DNA of 64,000 nucleotides, taken from SYFY01 sp041752315. Lineage in GTDB: Bacteria; Pseudomonadota; Gammaproteobacteria; Pseudomonadales; Azotimanducaceae. Below are positions 43,186-55,700 of this stretch, one piece after another (position 1 is the stretch's first letter; the number at the start of each line of letters is the position of its first letter). The notes under the pieces are model-generated. The model saw only the letters and a list, made by a program, of their open reading frames with translations, was not told the DNA's origin and did not search any database. The stretch covers positions 82,791 to 146,790 of the forward strand of contig JBGSHJ010000067.1 of the NCBI GenBank assembly GCA_041752315.1, given 5' to 3'. A program made the translations under genes and the position numbers.

Positions 43186-44781
43186 TCAATCCTCGATTTC
43201 CAGTTCGTCGGCCACTTGACCGGTGCTGACAAAATTGTTCCATCGCGCACGTACAAAACTGCCGACACCGATGGTGTCGTGGAACTGTGCCTGCGTGATG
43301 CCAGTGTCGTCGCTCGCCTGATACTGGGTGACGCCAGCCTGGCCGGTGATCTCCACCGAGAGGATATCCAGCGTTCCACCGGCTGCATTTTCTGCGGTGA
43401 CCGGTCCACGAAGTCGTGCCCTGTTCACAGGATCGTCCCTGGCAATCTCGCTGGCTACGACCGTAGAACCATCCAGGTACCCTCGCACCTCGAGATAGTC
43501 GCCAATACCCAGATCAGCCAGCGTCAGAGGCACCACATCGGCGTCGCTGTCGTCCTCGAGGTCCGTCAGCGCGCGTAGTGCAAATCGCACGCCCAATACG
43601 GTGACCGTGCGGCTCGTGAGATCAATCGCCTCCGCCGGCCCCTCCGCACGAATCGCTTCAGTGGGCTGGATCGTCACACTCTGGGCGAGGATGCTGCCAT
43701 CGGACTGCGACGTGCCGACGACCTGTACCTTGACCCCAGGAGCGGGACTCGAAGCCGTGCCGTTGACGTAAGTGGTTGCGCCATTGGTGATCACCTTTAC
43801 ACCCTGAACCGTGAAATCAGACGCAGATCGCAGGCCGTTGATGAATCCCTCGAAGCGGGCCTGAACAGAAGTACCAACGCCGAGCACCGGCAGTCGTTCG
43901 ACCCGGGTAGCACTCAACCGGCCTGGTGCGGTGAATCCGGCGACATCCCCTTTGACTTCAACGATGTCACCATTCGCGGGACTTCGCGAGAGGTTCGCCA
44001 AGGTTGCGGCGGAGTGGTCTACCGTGAGTGCGCCAATGGTGAATGTGGTCGATGTAGCGCCGCTGATTCTGCCCATCACCTTGTATTCCTGGAGTGACGT
44101 CTTGCGTTCAATGAAGCTCGCCAGGACTTCGCCGGATGCATTCAGCGTACCGCTGACTTCAAGCAGCTGGCCCGCTGCCACAGCCGAGAGGGAAACATCG
44201 GAGTAGGCTGTGGTGGAATCGGTCCGCACAGTCTGTCCAAGTACCGTCAGCGTGGCGGTACCAAATTCGAAGCTGGTCACAGAAACCGCCGTAACCAGCC
44301 CCTTCACGTTGGCACGGTAATGGACGCTGGCAGCGTTGGCCACGTTCTGATCAGCCAGCAACAGCACCTGCTGACCCTGTTTCAGATCGTCCTGCGAACC
44401 GGTATTGCCCTCGATCACAAAGCGGGCATTGTCCGTTTCCACCTCAACGTCATTCAGAATGATGCTGCCAAAGGCCTGGATGTCTCCGAACATGAATGCC
44501 GGAGCACCGGTTCCACTACCCTGGACGTCGAGCGACACACCCGCCACCGAACCACTCACTCCGACTTCCACCCCACCAGGTGCCAACGAACCCGACAGAT
44601 CGAAGGTACCAGGCCCGGGCGTAGTCACACCGCCCGTGGTCGTTCCTCCCGTGGTCGTGCCACCGTTTGTTGTACCGCCACCGGGTTGAGGTGTTGCTGA
44701 ACCTCCACCTGAACCACCGCCACCGCAGGCGATCAGGGTCAGCAACAGCAAGCCGACCGGGATCAGTCGTGAAGTTCGCAT
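43186..44781 (-). CDS. DUF5666 lipoprotein
   Basis: A 531-residue lipoprotein (lipobox LTLIACGG) with a Gly/Thr/Pro-rich linker carrying TTGG repeats to about residue 60. The remainder consists of several DUF5666-type beta modules, each with a short strand pair like VEVKGDVAGF, VQARFEGFI, VQVVGTSQSDGSILAQSVTI and LEVRGYLDGSTVVASEI, similar to OB-type barrels. Function is unknown; the protein probably sits on the outer membrane. It starts three bases after the DUF6502 gene, with which it is often paired in proteobacteria. Confidence 0.85.
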   Translation of the reverse strand: MRTSRLIPVGLLLLTLIACGGGGSGGGSATPQPGGGTTNGGTTTGGTTTGGVTTPGPGTFDLSGSLAPGGVEVGVSGSVAGVSLDVQGSGTGAPAFMFGDIQAFGSIILNDVEVETDNARFVIEGNTGSQDDLKQGQQVLLLADQNVANAASVHYRANVKGLVTAVSVTSFEFGTATLTVLGQTVRTDSTTAYSDVSLSAVAAGQLLEVSGTLNASGEVLASFIERKTSLQEYKVMGRISGATSTTFTIGALTVDHSAATLANLSRSPANGDIVEVKGDVAGFTAPGRLSATRVERLPVLGVGTSVQARFEGFINGLRSASDFTVQGVKVITNGATTYVNGTASSPAPGVKVQVVGTSQSDGSILAQSVTIQPTEAIRAEGPAEAIDLTSRTVTVLGVRFALRALTDLEDDSDADVVPLTLADLGIGDYLEVRGYLDGSTVVASEIARDDPVNRARLRGPVTAENAAGGTLDILSVEITGQAGVTQYQASDDTGITQAQFHDTIGVGSFVRARWNNFVSTGQVADELEIED

Positions 44782-44784
44782 CGT

Positions 44785-45663
44785 TCAGTCCTCATTGTTC
44801 GTGGGCGCGTCTGGAGTCGCGTCCGGGTCTGGTTGGTTGTCGAGAGTGCCTTGCGGCGGCAATCGGTTGATGTGATAGAAGCCGATACCGGCCACACCAC
44901 GCGGAGTGTTTTCCGTTCGATCCTTGCCCTGGTCGTGGCTGTTCAGCCAGTCAGTGATCTGCTCCAGGGCATTGCGGACAACCAGCCGCGAGTAACGATT
45001 GAATTCCGCGATGTCCGCCGGTCTCAAGTTGTCCGAGACGATCTTGTATTGCAGCAGATGCCCGTCGTCCTGGGCACGAATGTTGTGATCGACGGTTTCA
45101 ATGAACTCCGCCGTGTCCATGCCAAGGAAGTCGACCATGGTGTCCGGATCCTTGCTGGGAACATAACCACGGTTCAGCAGCCGAAGTCGGTCTTCTACCC
45201 GCTCGACAGCGCCGAGTCGCAACAGTTCATCGGCAATTGCATTGGGATACATGTCACCGCTGTAGCGTTTCACCAGGTCGGTGAAACTGGGTGATGGGCC
45301 CCCCATTGCAAGATCCAGGGGATAACCGGCGCTGGAATGAAACGTCGCATCGGAGAGCCAGGCGGTCACGACTGTGGCGGCACGATTGCGGCTGCTGATG
45401 TCGGATTCCTCGATGTCAGGGAGGTTGTAGAGCCGGGCAACTTCCTTCCGGTTGAGCCCGGTGATGACGGATACCCGCGCAAGTGTCTGGGTCTTGCCGG
45501 GGATCCGGAACTCTTCAAAGGCGACGTCGACAAATGCCTTGCGCACGATTTCTTCCATCGCCATCACCGAGATTCCGTTGCGCAAGAGAATCCGCGCGAG
45601 CGGCCGCAGGATGCGTTCCACAGCCCGCAATACGTGGAGCGAGGACTCGTTGGTGGCCGTCAT
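44785..45663 (-). CDS. DUF6502 family protein, likely regulator
   Basis: A 292-residue cytoplasmic protein. ATG at 45663 starts the family N-terminus (LHVLRAVERILRPLARILLR). The middle has a helix-turn-helix-like region (TLARVSVITGLNRKEVARLY). The C-terminal tail is Asp/Pro rich. The upstream extension in the same frame crosses the promoter region and is not coding. It is three bases upstream of the DUF5666 gene. Two palindromes just before its start may be its own binding sites, which is inference. Confidence 0.8.
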   Translation of the reverse strand: MTATNESSLHVLRAVERILRPLARILLRNGISVMAMEEIVRKAFVDVAFEEFRIPGKTQTLARVSVITGLNRKEVARLYNLPDIEESDISSRNRAATVVTAWLSDATFHSSAGYPLDLAMGGPSPSFTDLVKRYSGDMYPNAIADELLRLGAVERVEDRLRLLNRGYVPSKDPDTMVDFLGMDTAEFIETVDHNIRAQDDGHLLQYKIVSDNLRPADIAEFNRYSRLVVRNALEQITDWLNSHDQGKDRTENTPRGVAGIGFYHINRLPPQGTLDNQPDPDATPDAPTNNED

Positions 45664-46190
45664 TGGAGAGCTTGGTTTCTCATGGCGCCGATCATATAGC
45701 AAAGAAATAGGGAAAAAAATCCCTTTTTTTACTGTTTTGATATTGACAAGGGAATTAAATCCCTTATATTCTCCTCCACCGAATCCTGTGCTGATTCGAG
45801 GTACCCAATCAACCAACCCGAGGGAGTTCAGTCGATGGAATCCGTAGCTCGAATAGATCTCACCATCAGGGAAAAAATGCATGGCGCTTGTACGCCCCGG
45901 CGTAGTCCGCATGCATTCATGCAGTTCCTCAGGCCCGCCATCCGACCGGGCACCACGCTGATCGAACTGGTTGGGCTTTTCTGTGAATTGAAGGAGAGCC
46001 GTCCGCGCAACCTCATCGATTTGACGCTGCCACCCATGCCGGTCAGGGAATCCCATCACACCGTTGTCGTCGCTCCGGATAGGAGTCGCAACCGTCGGCG
46101 TCAGGCTTCCGCATGCTCCCGAATCGGCGCAGTACGGCGGTGCGTATCTGGCGTCAATCCCACAGTGACCACCTTCCGATGGATGAAGTC
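45664..46190. other. Divergent regulatory region between DUF6502 and pgaA
   Basis: About 525 bases. The AT-rich part 45700-45775 contains two palindromes and a strong sigma70-like promoter toward pgaA. The remaining 400 bases hold only one weak reading frame (45835-46197) and otherwise look like an untranslated leader. Confidence 0.5.
45709..45772 (+). promoter_or_regulatory. Sigma70 promoter with two matching palindromic operators
   Basis: Palindrome 1 is AGGGA-N6-TCCCT (45709-45724). Palindrome 2 is AAGGGA-N6-TCCCTT (45748-45765). Their centres are 40 bases apart, about four helix turns. Palindrome 2 fills the spacer of a promoter with a perfect -35 TTGACA (45743-45748) and a -10 of TATTCT (45767-45772, 18-base spacer) or ATATTC (17). 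Binding there would block the promoter. It points toward pgaA. Confidence 0.65.

Positions 46191-46197
<7 letters not shown>
45835..46197 (+). CDS. Possible leader ORF upstream of pgaA
   Basis: A 120-codon frame with a good ribosome binding site (GAGGGAG, eight bases before ATG), about 60 bases downstream of the promoter at 45743-45772. The first 60 residues look moderately protein-like (FLRPAIRPGTTLIELVGLF), but the second half is Arg/Ser/Val-rich and overlaps the pgaA start. It could be a translated leader affecting pgaA expression or a chance frame. No family is recognised. Confidence 0.25.
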
Positions 46198-48424
<2,227 letters not shown>

Positions 48425-48425
<1 letters not shown>

Positions 48426-50293
48426 TGACTGACTGGAAATTACTCCTCGTGACCGTCCTCGCGGCGGTATGCCTGCTGCATTGCGCTGCATCAGAGGCCA
48501 CCACACACCAGTCGGAAGTGCTGCTGAAAACCAGCATGCAGGTTGATACCCACGCCGACGACGGGCTCAGCTTTCGGGTGCTGTGTTATCACGATATTCG
48601 TGACGACTTGCGCAGCACGCTCGCCGCGTGGCCCGAGTTTGCGGCTCTGGATACCCGGGATCTGGTTGACCAGTTCGAATGGCTGCGGGCCAATGGTTAT
48701 CACGTCGTGAGCTTCGATCAGGTCCTGGCTGCCCGCAATGGGGGGCAGTTGCTGCCCGCAAAATCGATCATGCTGACTTTTGATGATGGATACGTCAGCA
48801 CCTATTCCCGCGTCTTTCCGTTGCTGAAGCTGTTTGGTTACCCGGCAGTGATCGGTCTGGTCGGTGAATGGCTGGAAGCCGGACCGGATGGAAACGTGCC
48901 TTATGGTGACCGCATGATGGCGCGCCACAACTTCCTGACCTGGCCACAGGTCCGGGAGATGATTGAATCCGGGCTGGTGGAGGTTGCCTCGCACTCGCAC
49001 AGTCTGCACAAGGGCGCACTCAGCAATCCACAGGGCAATCTGATCTCGGCAGCCATCACCCGCGTGCATGATCCGATACGTCTTCACTACGAAGACGACA
49101 CCGAGTACATGACGCGTCTGCGCAGTGATCTGGCCAGGAACACCAGGCTGATCGAAACCCATACCGGTCATCGGCCCCGCATCATGATCTGGCCGTACGG
49201 TGCCTATAACAAGGCAGCCATTGACGCCGCAGCGGCAGAAGGCATGCCCTATACGATGAATCTCGATGCAGGTCCGAACTCGCCTGACCATCCATTGGCC
49301 CGCATTCGGCGTGACATCATCCTTTTCAACGACAAGATCAGCGATCTGAAACGAAATCTCAATCAGCGCGCCGACTACGACGGCGTTGAACAACCTCTCG
49401 ATCGCATCATCTCCATTGACCTTGATGATCTGTACCACACGGACCCGGCAGAACAGGAGGCACGGATTGGTGCGTTGATAGAACGGGTACTGCGACTGCA
49501 CGTCAACACGATCTACCTGCGAGCGGTTGCCGATACGGATGCTGACGGTCTCGCGGACATTGCCTACTTTCCGAATCGTCATCTGTCGATGCGCGCCGAC
49601 CTGTTCAACAGGGTGGCCTGGCAACTGCGCACCCGCGCGGCGATACCGCCGGATTTTGTGAACATCTATGCGTCATTGCCGACGCTTGGGTTTGAAGTCC
49701 AGGACACCGGGCCCGCTGATCTTCGAATGATCGCCGATATCTACACCGACATCGGCAAGAACGCACCCCGGGTCGCCGGTGTTGTCCTGGATGACGACAC
49801 GGTATCGGACGTCATGTCTGATCAGACCTCTTCGATGCCGACGATTGCAGAACGACTCATCGCCGCGTTCAAGGACGGACAGCCCAATGCGATCACGGCG
49901 GTGCTGCTGCAAGTTGACGCACGACGCTCGGCACACTCCTCAGACGCGGCAAGCCGGGTCATCCGGACGCATCTCCAGCATTTTGATTTCGTCGTGTTTT
50001 CCAGTCATTTCACCAAGGTCGAGGCCAATCGTTATCAGCACTCGCTGTCAGAACAGGTATGGGCTGCTGCACGGGTTCCGGGAGGCCTTGATCGCACTGC
50101 CTTCCTGGTTGACCGCCTGGCTGGGGGGGCGGCACTACCGGAAGACTTGTTGATCGATCAGCTGCACTGGTTGCAACGCCACGGTGCACGCAACCTCGGT
50201 TATGTCCATGACAACGCATTGCTTGACGAGCCCGCTCTGGCGGTCATCCGACCAGCGATTTCCCTCAAGATCAATCCAGGCAGACAACCATGA
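48425..50293 (+). CDS. pgaB: PgaB-like poly-beta-1,6-GlcNAc N-deacetylase
   Basis: A 622-residue two-domain protein. The N-terminal signal with Cys20 (LLHC) suggests a lipoprotein. The CE4 deacetylase domain has LCYHDIRDD, the catalytic TFDDG (118-122) and the metal His site in SHSHSLH (190-195). The C-terminal domain (from about residue 330, IISIDLDDLYHTD, with NTIYLRAVADTDADG) is the glycoside-hydrolase-like polymer-binding part found only in PgaB. It removes some acetyl groups so that the polymer can be exported by PgaA. The ATG overlaps the pgaA stop by one base (TGATG); the end overlaps pgaC by four. Confidence 0.93.
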
Positions 50294-51645
50294 TCGATGA
50301 CCTTGGTCGCGCCGGGCTGCACCTCGTCCAGCTGCTGTTCGGTTTTACCTACTATTACCCGTTGTTCATGGCCTATCTGTGGAGCGTAGGTGCACTCTGG
50401 TACTTCCTGCGCCATGAACATGGCAAGCCCCGCATGCCTGAACTGGCTGCCTTCCCGAAAGTCAGCATTGTCGTGCCCTGTTTCAACGAAGAGGCGCGCG
50501 TCGAAGAAACCGTCGGCCATCTTTTTGGCATGCGATATCCCAACTACGAGATCATCGCGGTCAATGATGGCAGTACGGATCGGACCGGTGCTCTGCTCGA
50601 TGAGCTGGCCAGACAGGACCCGCGACTTCGGGTCATCCACAATGCCGTAAATCAGGGCAAGTCGATTGGCCTGAATACAGCAGCCTATCTGGCCTCCAGC
50701 GAATACATCATCGGGATCGATGGTGATGCCCTGCTCGATCACGACGCCATTCCGTGGTTCGTGCATCACTTCGAAGCCAATCCTCGAATCGGTGCGGTCA
50801 CCGGTAATCCTCGAATCCGTACACGTTCAACACTGCTCGGTCGGTTGCAGGTAGGCGAGTTCTCTTCCCTCGTAGGCCTGATCAAACGGGCTCAACAGGT
50901 CTTTTATCAACGCATCTTTACGGCGTCGGGTGTGATTACAGGATTTCGCCGAACGGCGCTGCACGATGTGGGGTACTGGAGCCCGGACATGCTCACGGAA
51001 GACATGGACATTACCTGGAAGTTGCAACTGCGTAACTGGATCGTCAGGTTCGAGCCGCGTGCGCTGGCCTGGATCCTCATGCCGGAAACATTCACGGGCC
51101 TGTGGAAACAACGACTGCGCTGGGCCATGGGGGGCCTGCAGATCATCGGCAGGTACAAGGGCATGTTCCTCGACTGGCGTACACATGGCATGTGGCCGCT
51201 GTACTGCGAACACCTGCTCAGCATTCTCTGGGCGTGTTCGGTGACAGTGGTGCTCGGTACACATGTCTTTGACCTGCTCTCGTCCTTTGGTGTCTCGCTG
51301 GCAACTACCCTGAGTGACGCCCGCATGGTTGCGCATGCTGCGATCGACGCAAGTCCGGAAGCAGCGGTGGCCGTCACCGATCATGTCGCGCCGTTGACGG
51401 CCATGTTACCGGAGTTCAGCGGCGTCATCATCGGCACCACCTGCCTGCTGCAGATGCTGCTCAGCATGCTGCTGGAGCGTCGATATGACTCTCGGCTGCT
51501 GCGTTATTTTGTCTGGACCATCTGGTACCCGTTCGGATTCTGGATGGTCAACATGCTGACCATCGTCGTCGCGTTGCCCAAGGTCATTTTCCGTCAGAGT
51601 GGCATGCGTGCACGATGGGTCAGCCCGGACCGGGGTGTCGAATGA
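50290..51645 (+). CDS. pgaC: PgaC-like poly-beta-1,6-GlcNAc synthase
   Basis: A 451-residue processive GT2 glycosyltransferase in the inner membrane that polymerises UDP-GlcNAc. Motifs are NDGSTDRTG, the DxD in GIDGDALLDHD, the catalytic base in LTEDMDITWKLQ and Q-x-x-R-W in KQRLRWAMGG. Membrane spans lie at the N-terminus and after residue about 315. It starts in a four-base ATGA overlap with pgaB and ends in a four-base overlap with the small ORF that follows. Confidence 0.95.
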   Translation: MIDDLGRAGLHLVQLLFGFTYYYPLFMAYLWSVGALWYFLRHEHGKPRMPELAAFPKVSIVVPCFNEEARVEETVGHLFGMRYPNYEIIAVNDGSTDRTGALLDELARQDPRLRVIHNAVNQGKSIGLNTAAYLASSEYIIGIDGDALLDHDAIPWFVHHFEANPRIGAVTGNPRIRTRSTLLGRLQVGEFSSLVGLIKRAQQVFYQRIFTASGVITGFRRTALHDVGYWSPDMLTEDMDITWKLQLRNWIVRFEPRALAWILMPETFTGLWKQRLRWAMGGLQIIGRYKGMFLDWRTHGMWPLYCEHLLSILWACSVTVVLGTHVFDLLSSFGVSLATTLSDARMVAHAAIDASPEAAVAVTDHVAPLTAMLPEFSGVIIGTTCLLQMLLSMLLERRYDSRLLRYFVWTIWYPFGFWMVNMLTIVVALPKVIFRQSGMRARWVSPDRGVE

Positions 51646-51875
51646 ACAGACCAGTCCGCACCCTTGTTCTCCTGCTGGGCGCTGTTGCTGCACTCGCTCT
51701 GTCTGGACTCGCATGGTGCAGGCTGGCACAGCGTGCACGATGGCCCTCATTGTCCTGGCGCATCCGGAATGCCGATGGCCGGGTCTGGAATCCATGCTTG
51801 CCACAAGTTGCCCAACGCGGCGCGGGACAAGTGCAAATCACCCCATCGATCCAATTGAACGGAAGGACCTCATGA
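51642..51875 (+). CDS. Small single-span membrane protein inside the pga operon
   Basis: A 77-residue protein with one N-terminal hydrophobic segment (TLVLLLGAVAALALSGLAW) and a short basic tail. It overlaps pgaC by four bases at its start (ATGA) and pgaD by four at its end, so it is embedded in translational coupling. Classical pga/hms operons have pgaD directly after pgaC; I do not recognise a family. It may be an extra subunit of the synthase or a membrane adaptor for PgaD. The span could also act as a signal peptide. Confidence 0.7.
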   Translation: MNRPVRTLVLLLGAVAALALSGLAWCRLAQRARWPSLSWRIRNADGRVWNPCLPQVAQRGAGQVQITPSIQLNGRTS

Positions 51876-52351
51876 ATACGATGATCATCGATCGCTTTTC
51901 CAGCCTGCCATTTACGCGCCGTGTGTTCTGGACGTCACTGACATGCGTCGGCTGGGCGCTGTTTACATCGTTGTGGCTGCCCCTGCTCGGAGCCACCGCG
52001 CTGCTGTTTGGTGTTGCATCACCGGAGGTCACTGCCGCGGCCCATTCGTTTGGCGAACTCTTCCATACGCTGGCCTCTCACCTGGTTGCCATCATCGTTG
52101 CCGTAGGGCTGTTCCTGGCATGGTCAGTGCTCCAGAGTCGAGCCACACAGAGGACCGGGTTGGTCAGGCGTGAGGTGGTGTCTGCTGCCCGACTGGCGCA
52201 GTCGGTAAGGCTCGACGCAGACGATCTTTCAGGTTGGCAGAAGGAACAACGGCTGATCGTGTTGCACGACGAAGGCTCCGGCTGGATCAGTGGAGTCAGG
52301 GTCATGGCCCCGGTTGATCGTGGCAGCCAGCAGGTCCGAGATCGGACTTGA
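51872..52351 (+). CDS. pgaD: PgaD-like synthase accessory protein
   Basis: A 159-residue membrane protein with two spans. The N-terminus IIDRFSSLPFTRRVFWTSLT followed by WALFTSLWLPLLG matches the PgaD/HmsS pattern. PgaD is needed with PgaC for polymer synthesis and in E. coli is stabilised by cyclic di-GMP. ATG at 51872 overlaps the preceding small gene by four bases. The C-terminal 60 residues are soluble and charged. Confidence 0.88.
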   Translation: MNTMIIDRFSSLPFTRRVFWTSLTCVGWALFTSLWLPLLGATALLFGVASPEVTAAAHSFGELFHTLASHLVAIIVAVGLFLAWSVLQSRATQRTGLVRREVVSAARLAQSVRLDADDLSGWQKEQRLIVLHDEGSGWISGVRVMAPVDRGSQQVRDRT

Positions 52352-52768
52352 ACGATCAACTGGCCACTGCGTTGTTCGTGCCGGAGCCTTCGGCCTGCCG
52401 GGTATTCGGGAGTTCTCCGTAGTCAGCCGGCAGCAGCACGCTCGCCGTCAACGAAAGCACATCGTTCGTCAGCTTGAACAGCTGCGATTTCGTCAGATGC
52501 TCTGTATGCCGTTTGCGGCCCAGAGAACCCAGGTCGAGTCGTCAGACGAGTGAAGACGCAGAGCAGAGGCCGACCAGAGTCTGCTGGGGGAGTGGGCAGG
52601 GTTCTCGAGAGTTCTACGACAATTCAGGAGTTGCGGCACCTGCTGCAAGCCCCGTCTCATCGGTAAAAGCCGTCGGTATCCGGTTCAGCGCCTCCTCGCG
52701 TATAGTTCCGGTCGCCAACGCGGGCTGATCGCGTCACACTTGTAATGTTGAGTGCGGGAGTCATCAGG
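52352..52768. other. Intergenic region after pgaD
   Basis: About 415 bases without a supported gene. On the minus strand an open frame without ATG ending at about 52356 reads protein-like (HLTKSQLFKLTNDVLSLTAS then LPADYGELPNTRQ), bounded upstream by TGA near 52545. It may be the tail of a broken gene. Confidence 0.4.
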
Positions 52769-55700
52769 ATGTCAGAATCATCTGCGGTCTCGATATCCGT
52801 TTCCTGTTGGCTGATTCTGCTGGTATGCAGCGGTGTAGGATTTACCGACTCGACCTACGCGCAGCCCAATGTCGCAACGAACGCTGTCCCGTTAGCCAGT
52901 GTGCCTCCCGAAGACTGTAACGTCCCACCACAGGATCTCGTGGCTCCTGATCTGCCACCGGGTACGGATCGTGTCGTGCGCATCGTTTCGGTCAACGGAT
53001 ACTATCGACCTGAATTGTCCACGGGATCGATGGCAGACCTGCGCCTGGCCAAGCTTTCCGTAGAACCCCGACGGGGCGGTTATCGTTGGGGTCCCAAATG
53101 CAGGGGCACGGTCAAGTTCTTTTTCCTCGCTGCGGGTGACCAACCTTCAAATGACGAGGTCCCAGTATCCGGGACACCAAAAGTCGCGCCATCCGCTCCA
53201 GTGACCAGCCCATCCAGCATGTCCACTGAACCGGCACCCAACTGGCAGGATTCGGCGGATTTGCCTCCGGCTCTTTCGCCACAGAGTCCCTCCGTCAGTG
53301 ACCAGGACACTTCCGCTGACACTCGCACGATGGCAGGCGGGCGCAAGGACGATCCATGCCCACCGCCGGGAGGAGCGGTCAATTCCGTCATGCTGGAACG
53401 TGTCAGGTTCCTTGTGCAGCGCTGCTCGTCCGTAACCTCCTCGTGCGCTGCCACGGCGTCCCCAGCGGGCGCATCTGGCGACTGCGTGACAAAGTGCCGG
53501 CAGTGGTCGCCGCCTTCAATCCAGGGCGCGCCGCTCGAAGGGGAAACGATCGGGCTGATATTGCAGGATGGTGAGAGAATCTCGTGGAACGCCGAAGTGG
53601 CAAAAACCGCGCGCTTCAAGAGGATTGAGTACCCGGACACAGGAGAGGAGATTCATGGACCAATCCTCGAACGTGCCCAGTTTTCCAACGGCGTGACGAT
53701 CCGCGAAGTTGAGTATGGGCGCTTCAGCGCAGAAGTGCCGGTGTCACTGCTTGGTAGCCGATCCACCGTGTCTCAGAACGCCACGGATGGTTCGACTACA
53801 AATTCTCGGCCTGCCCGGTCTGCGCCGCCTGTTTCCCGAATCACGCTGAACGGCAAGGCGACGTTCGAACACCTGTGGTACACGGGCGACGGCGGAAAAT
53901 TTGTCCTGCGTTTCACCAATCAGGGGTCTGGGCAATCACCCGCTGACTCGTCCGAGTCCGGAATCTGCCCACCGTCAGGAACTCTGGTTGTACACGTGGT
54001 AGTGAAGACACTCGATCCATTTTTCACAGGCGTTGTGTCGCAGACCTTCACCCTCGTGTCGGGGGCCTCCAGGAATCTGACAGGGACCGTCGACAGCCTT
54101 CTGCAGGCGATGACCAGCTACCAATCCGACATTCTCCTGGGTGCCCGTATCGAGATCAGGACCTGGGATGAACTCCAGCCCGCTGCATTCATCGATGACT
54201 TCTGGTTCGGGGTCTATCGATTCCTCGATGTAGCGGATGACAAACATGCCGACGGCACTGTTGAAATGGCGCGCACTTTGTCTGACGGCAAGAATGGTGT
54301 TGTACGACAGCGGAAAATGGCACTCAGGGTGCATCCGGAAGCAGCCGTCCAGTTTGATTCCGACGATCCGTCGGAATTCCAGGTACGGGTTCAGCAGGAA
54401 CTCGGTACGTTCAGGTTTGATCCGCCGATCGGTGATGTCCGGCAACAATATTCGGGTCGGGTAATCCTGTCGTCGAAATCCCCGCTTCGACGTATCGGTA
54501 CACTAGCCATGAAAGGCACGGGAGAACCGCAAAACAGGATCCTCTTCAATGAAGGCGGGTTCGAGAAAACGCTCGCCGGCGTCCTCCTGCTGGCGAAGGA
54601 ACCTGGCAATTCGAGTGCCAAACCACCGCATGGTACCTTTGGGCATCCAGCGCTCATTCCGAAACCGGAATGGCTACAGATTGAAAGTCGGTCTCAACGC
54701 GATGCACTCGGTCTCGCCATCAGGCGACAGATGCAGTTGTTATGGAGCGAGGCTGGTCTGTTGCAGGGTATCCGCTGGACCAGTAGTGCTGACCTGAACA
54801 ACACCATTGAATTCCGCTACTCCACCTTCGACAACCGGAAAGGGTTTCCGAGGGCGAAGAGCATCGTCGAGAACCAAGCTGCCATCTTCCAGGACATCAT
54901 TCGCAAAAGGCATCTCTGGAGCAAACCGGAACTGGCATTCCGGCTGAGCCAGGCCATCAACCCGGGTCTTCGTGCGACGATCGATCTGTGGCCAGATTCG
55001 ATCCTCGAGGGTGTACCACCACTACCAGACAATCGGGTGAGCCAGACGAGTGATCAGATGGCCAGGGCGTTTGCAAAAACCATGGTTCATGAAATCGGGC
55101 ACACCTGGAGTCTTGATCACCCTGTCAAGACGCTCGAAGTCGGAAACAATGCCGAATTGCAGAAACTCGTCTTGGCAGATGAACCAATCAACAGCAATCG
55201 AGCGATCCGGCTGGCATTTCACGGAGAGACCACCAGGTTATTGCCGCTCATCGATCCGGATGACACTCCTGCCAAACGTGTGTTCATACGCCCTGGGACC
55301 ATCCGGGACGCACTGATCGGACTGCCTTCAATCGGTGTCGAAAATTTCCTGATAAACGACCGCGGGGTGACCCTTTACAGCTGTGGTTACCTGGTCGATC
55401 GCAGCGCCTGGAACGAAGCTGATTTGAGGGCGGAAGAAATCGCCTATCGAGAAAATCTGGTTACACTGTGTCAGCAGACCGACTTGAGCGAGCAGAATCG
55501 AACGATCTTCATGCGGTTCAGCGGACATCTGAGCAGCGCCAATGTTGACCCGATTGAAATTCAACCGGCGGACGGAGGCACTGTAACCACGGTCACAGAG
55601 GGTTCTCGTGTCGAAGAACTTCTGGTAGAAAACGGACAGCCTGCTCTGCTGGACGGTTACATGGTGGGGAGTTCGGCCAACACGATATTCGACAAGGTGA

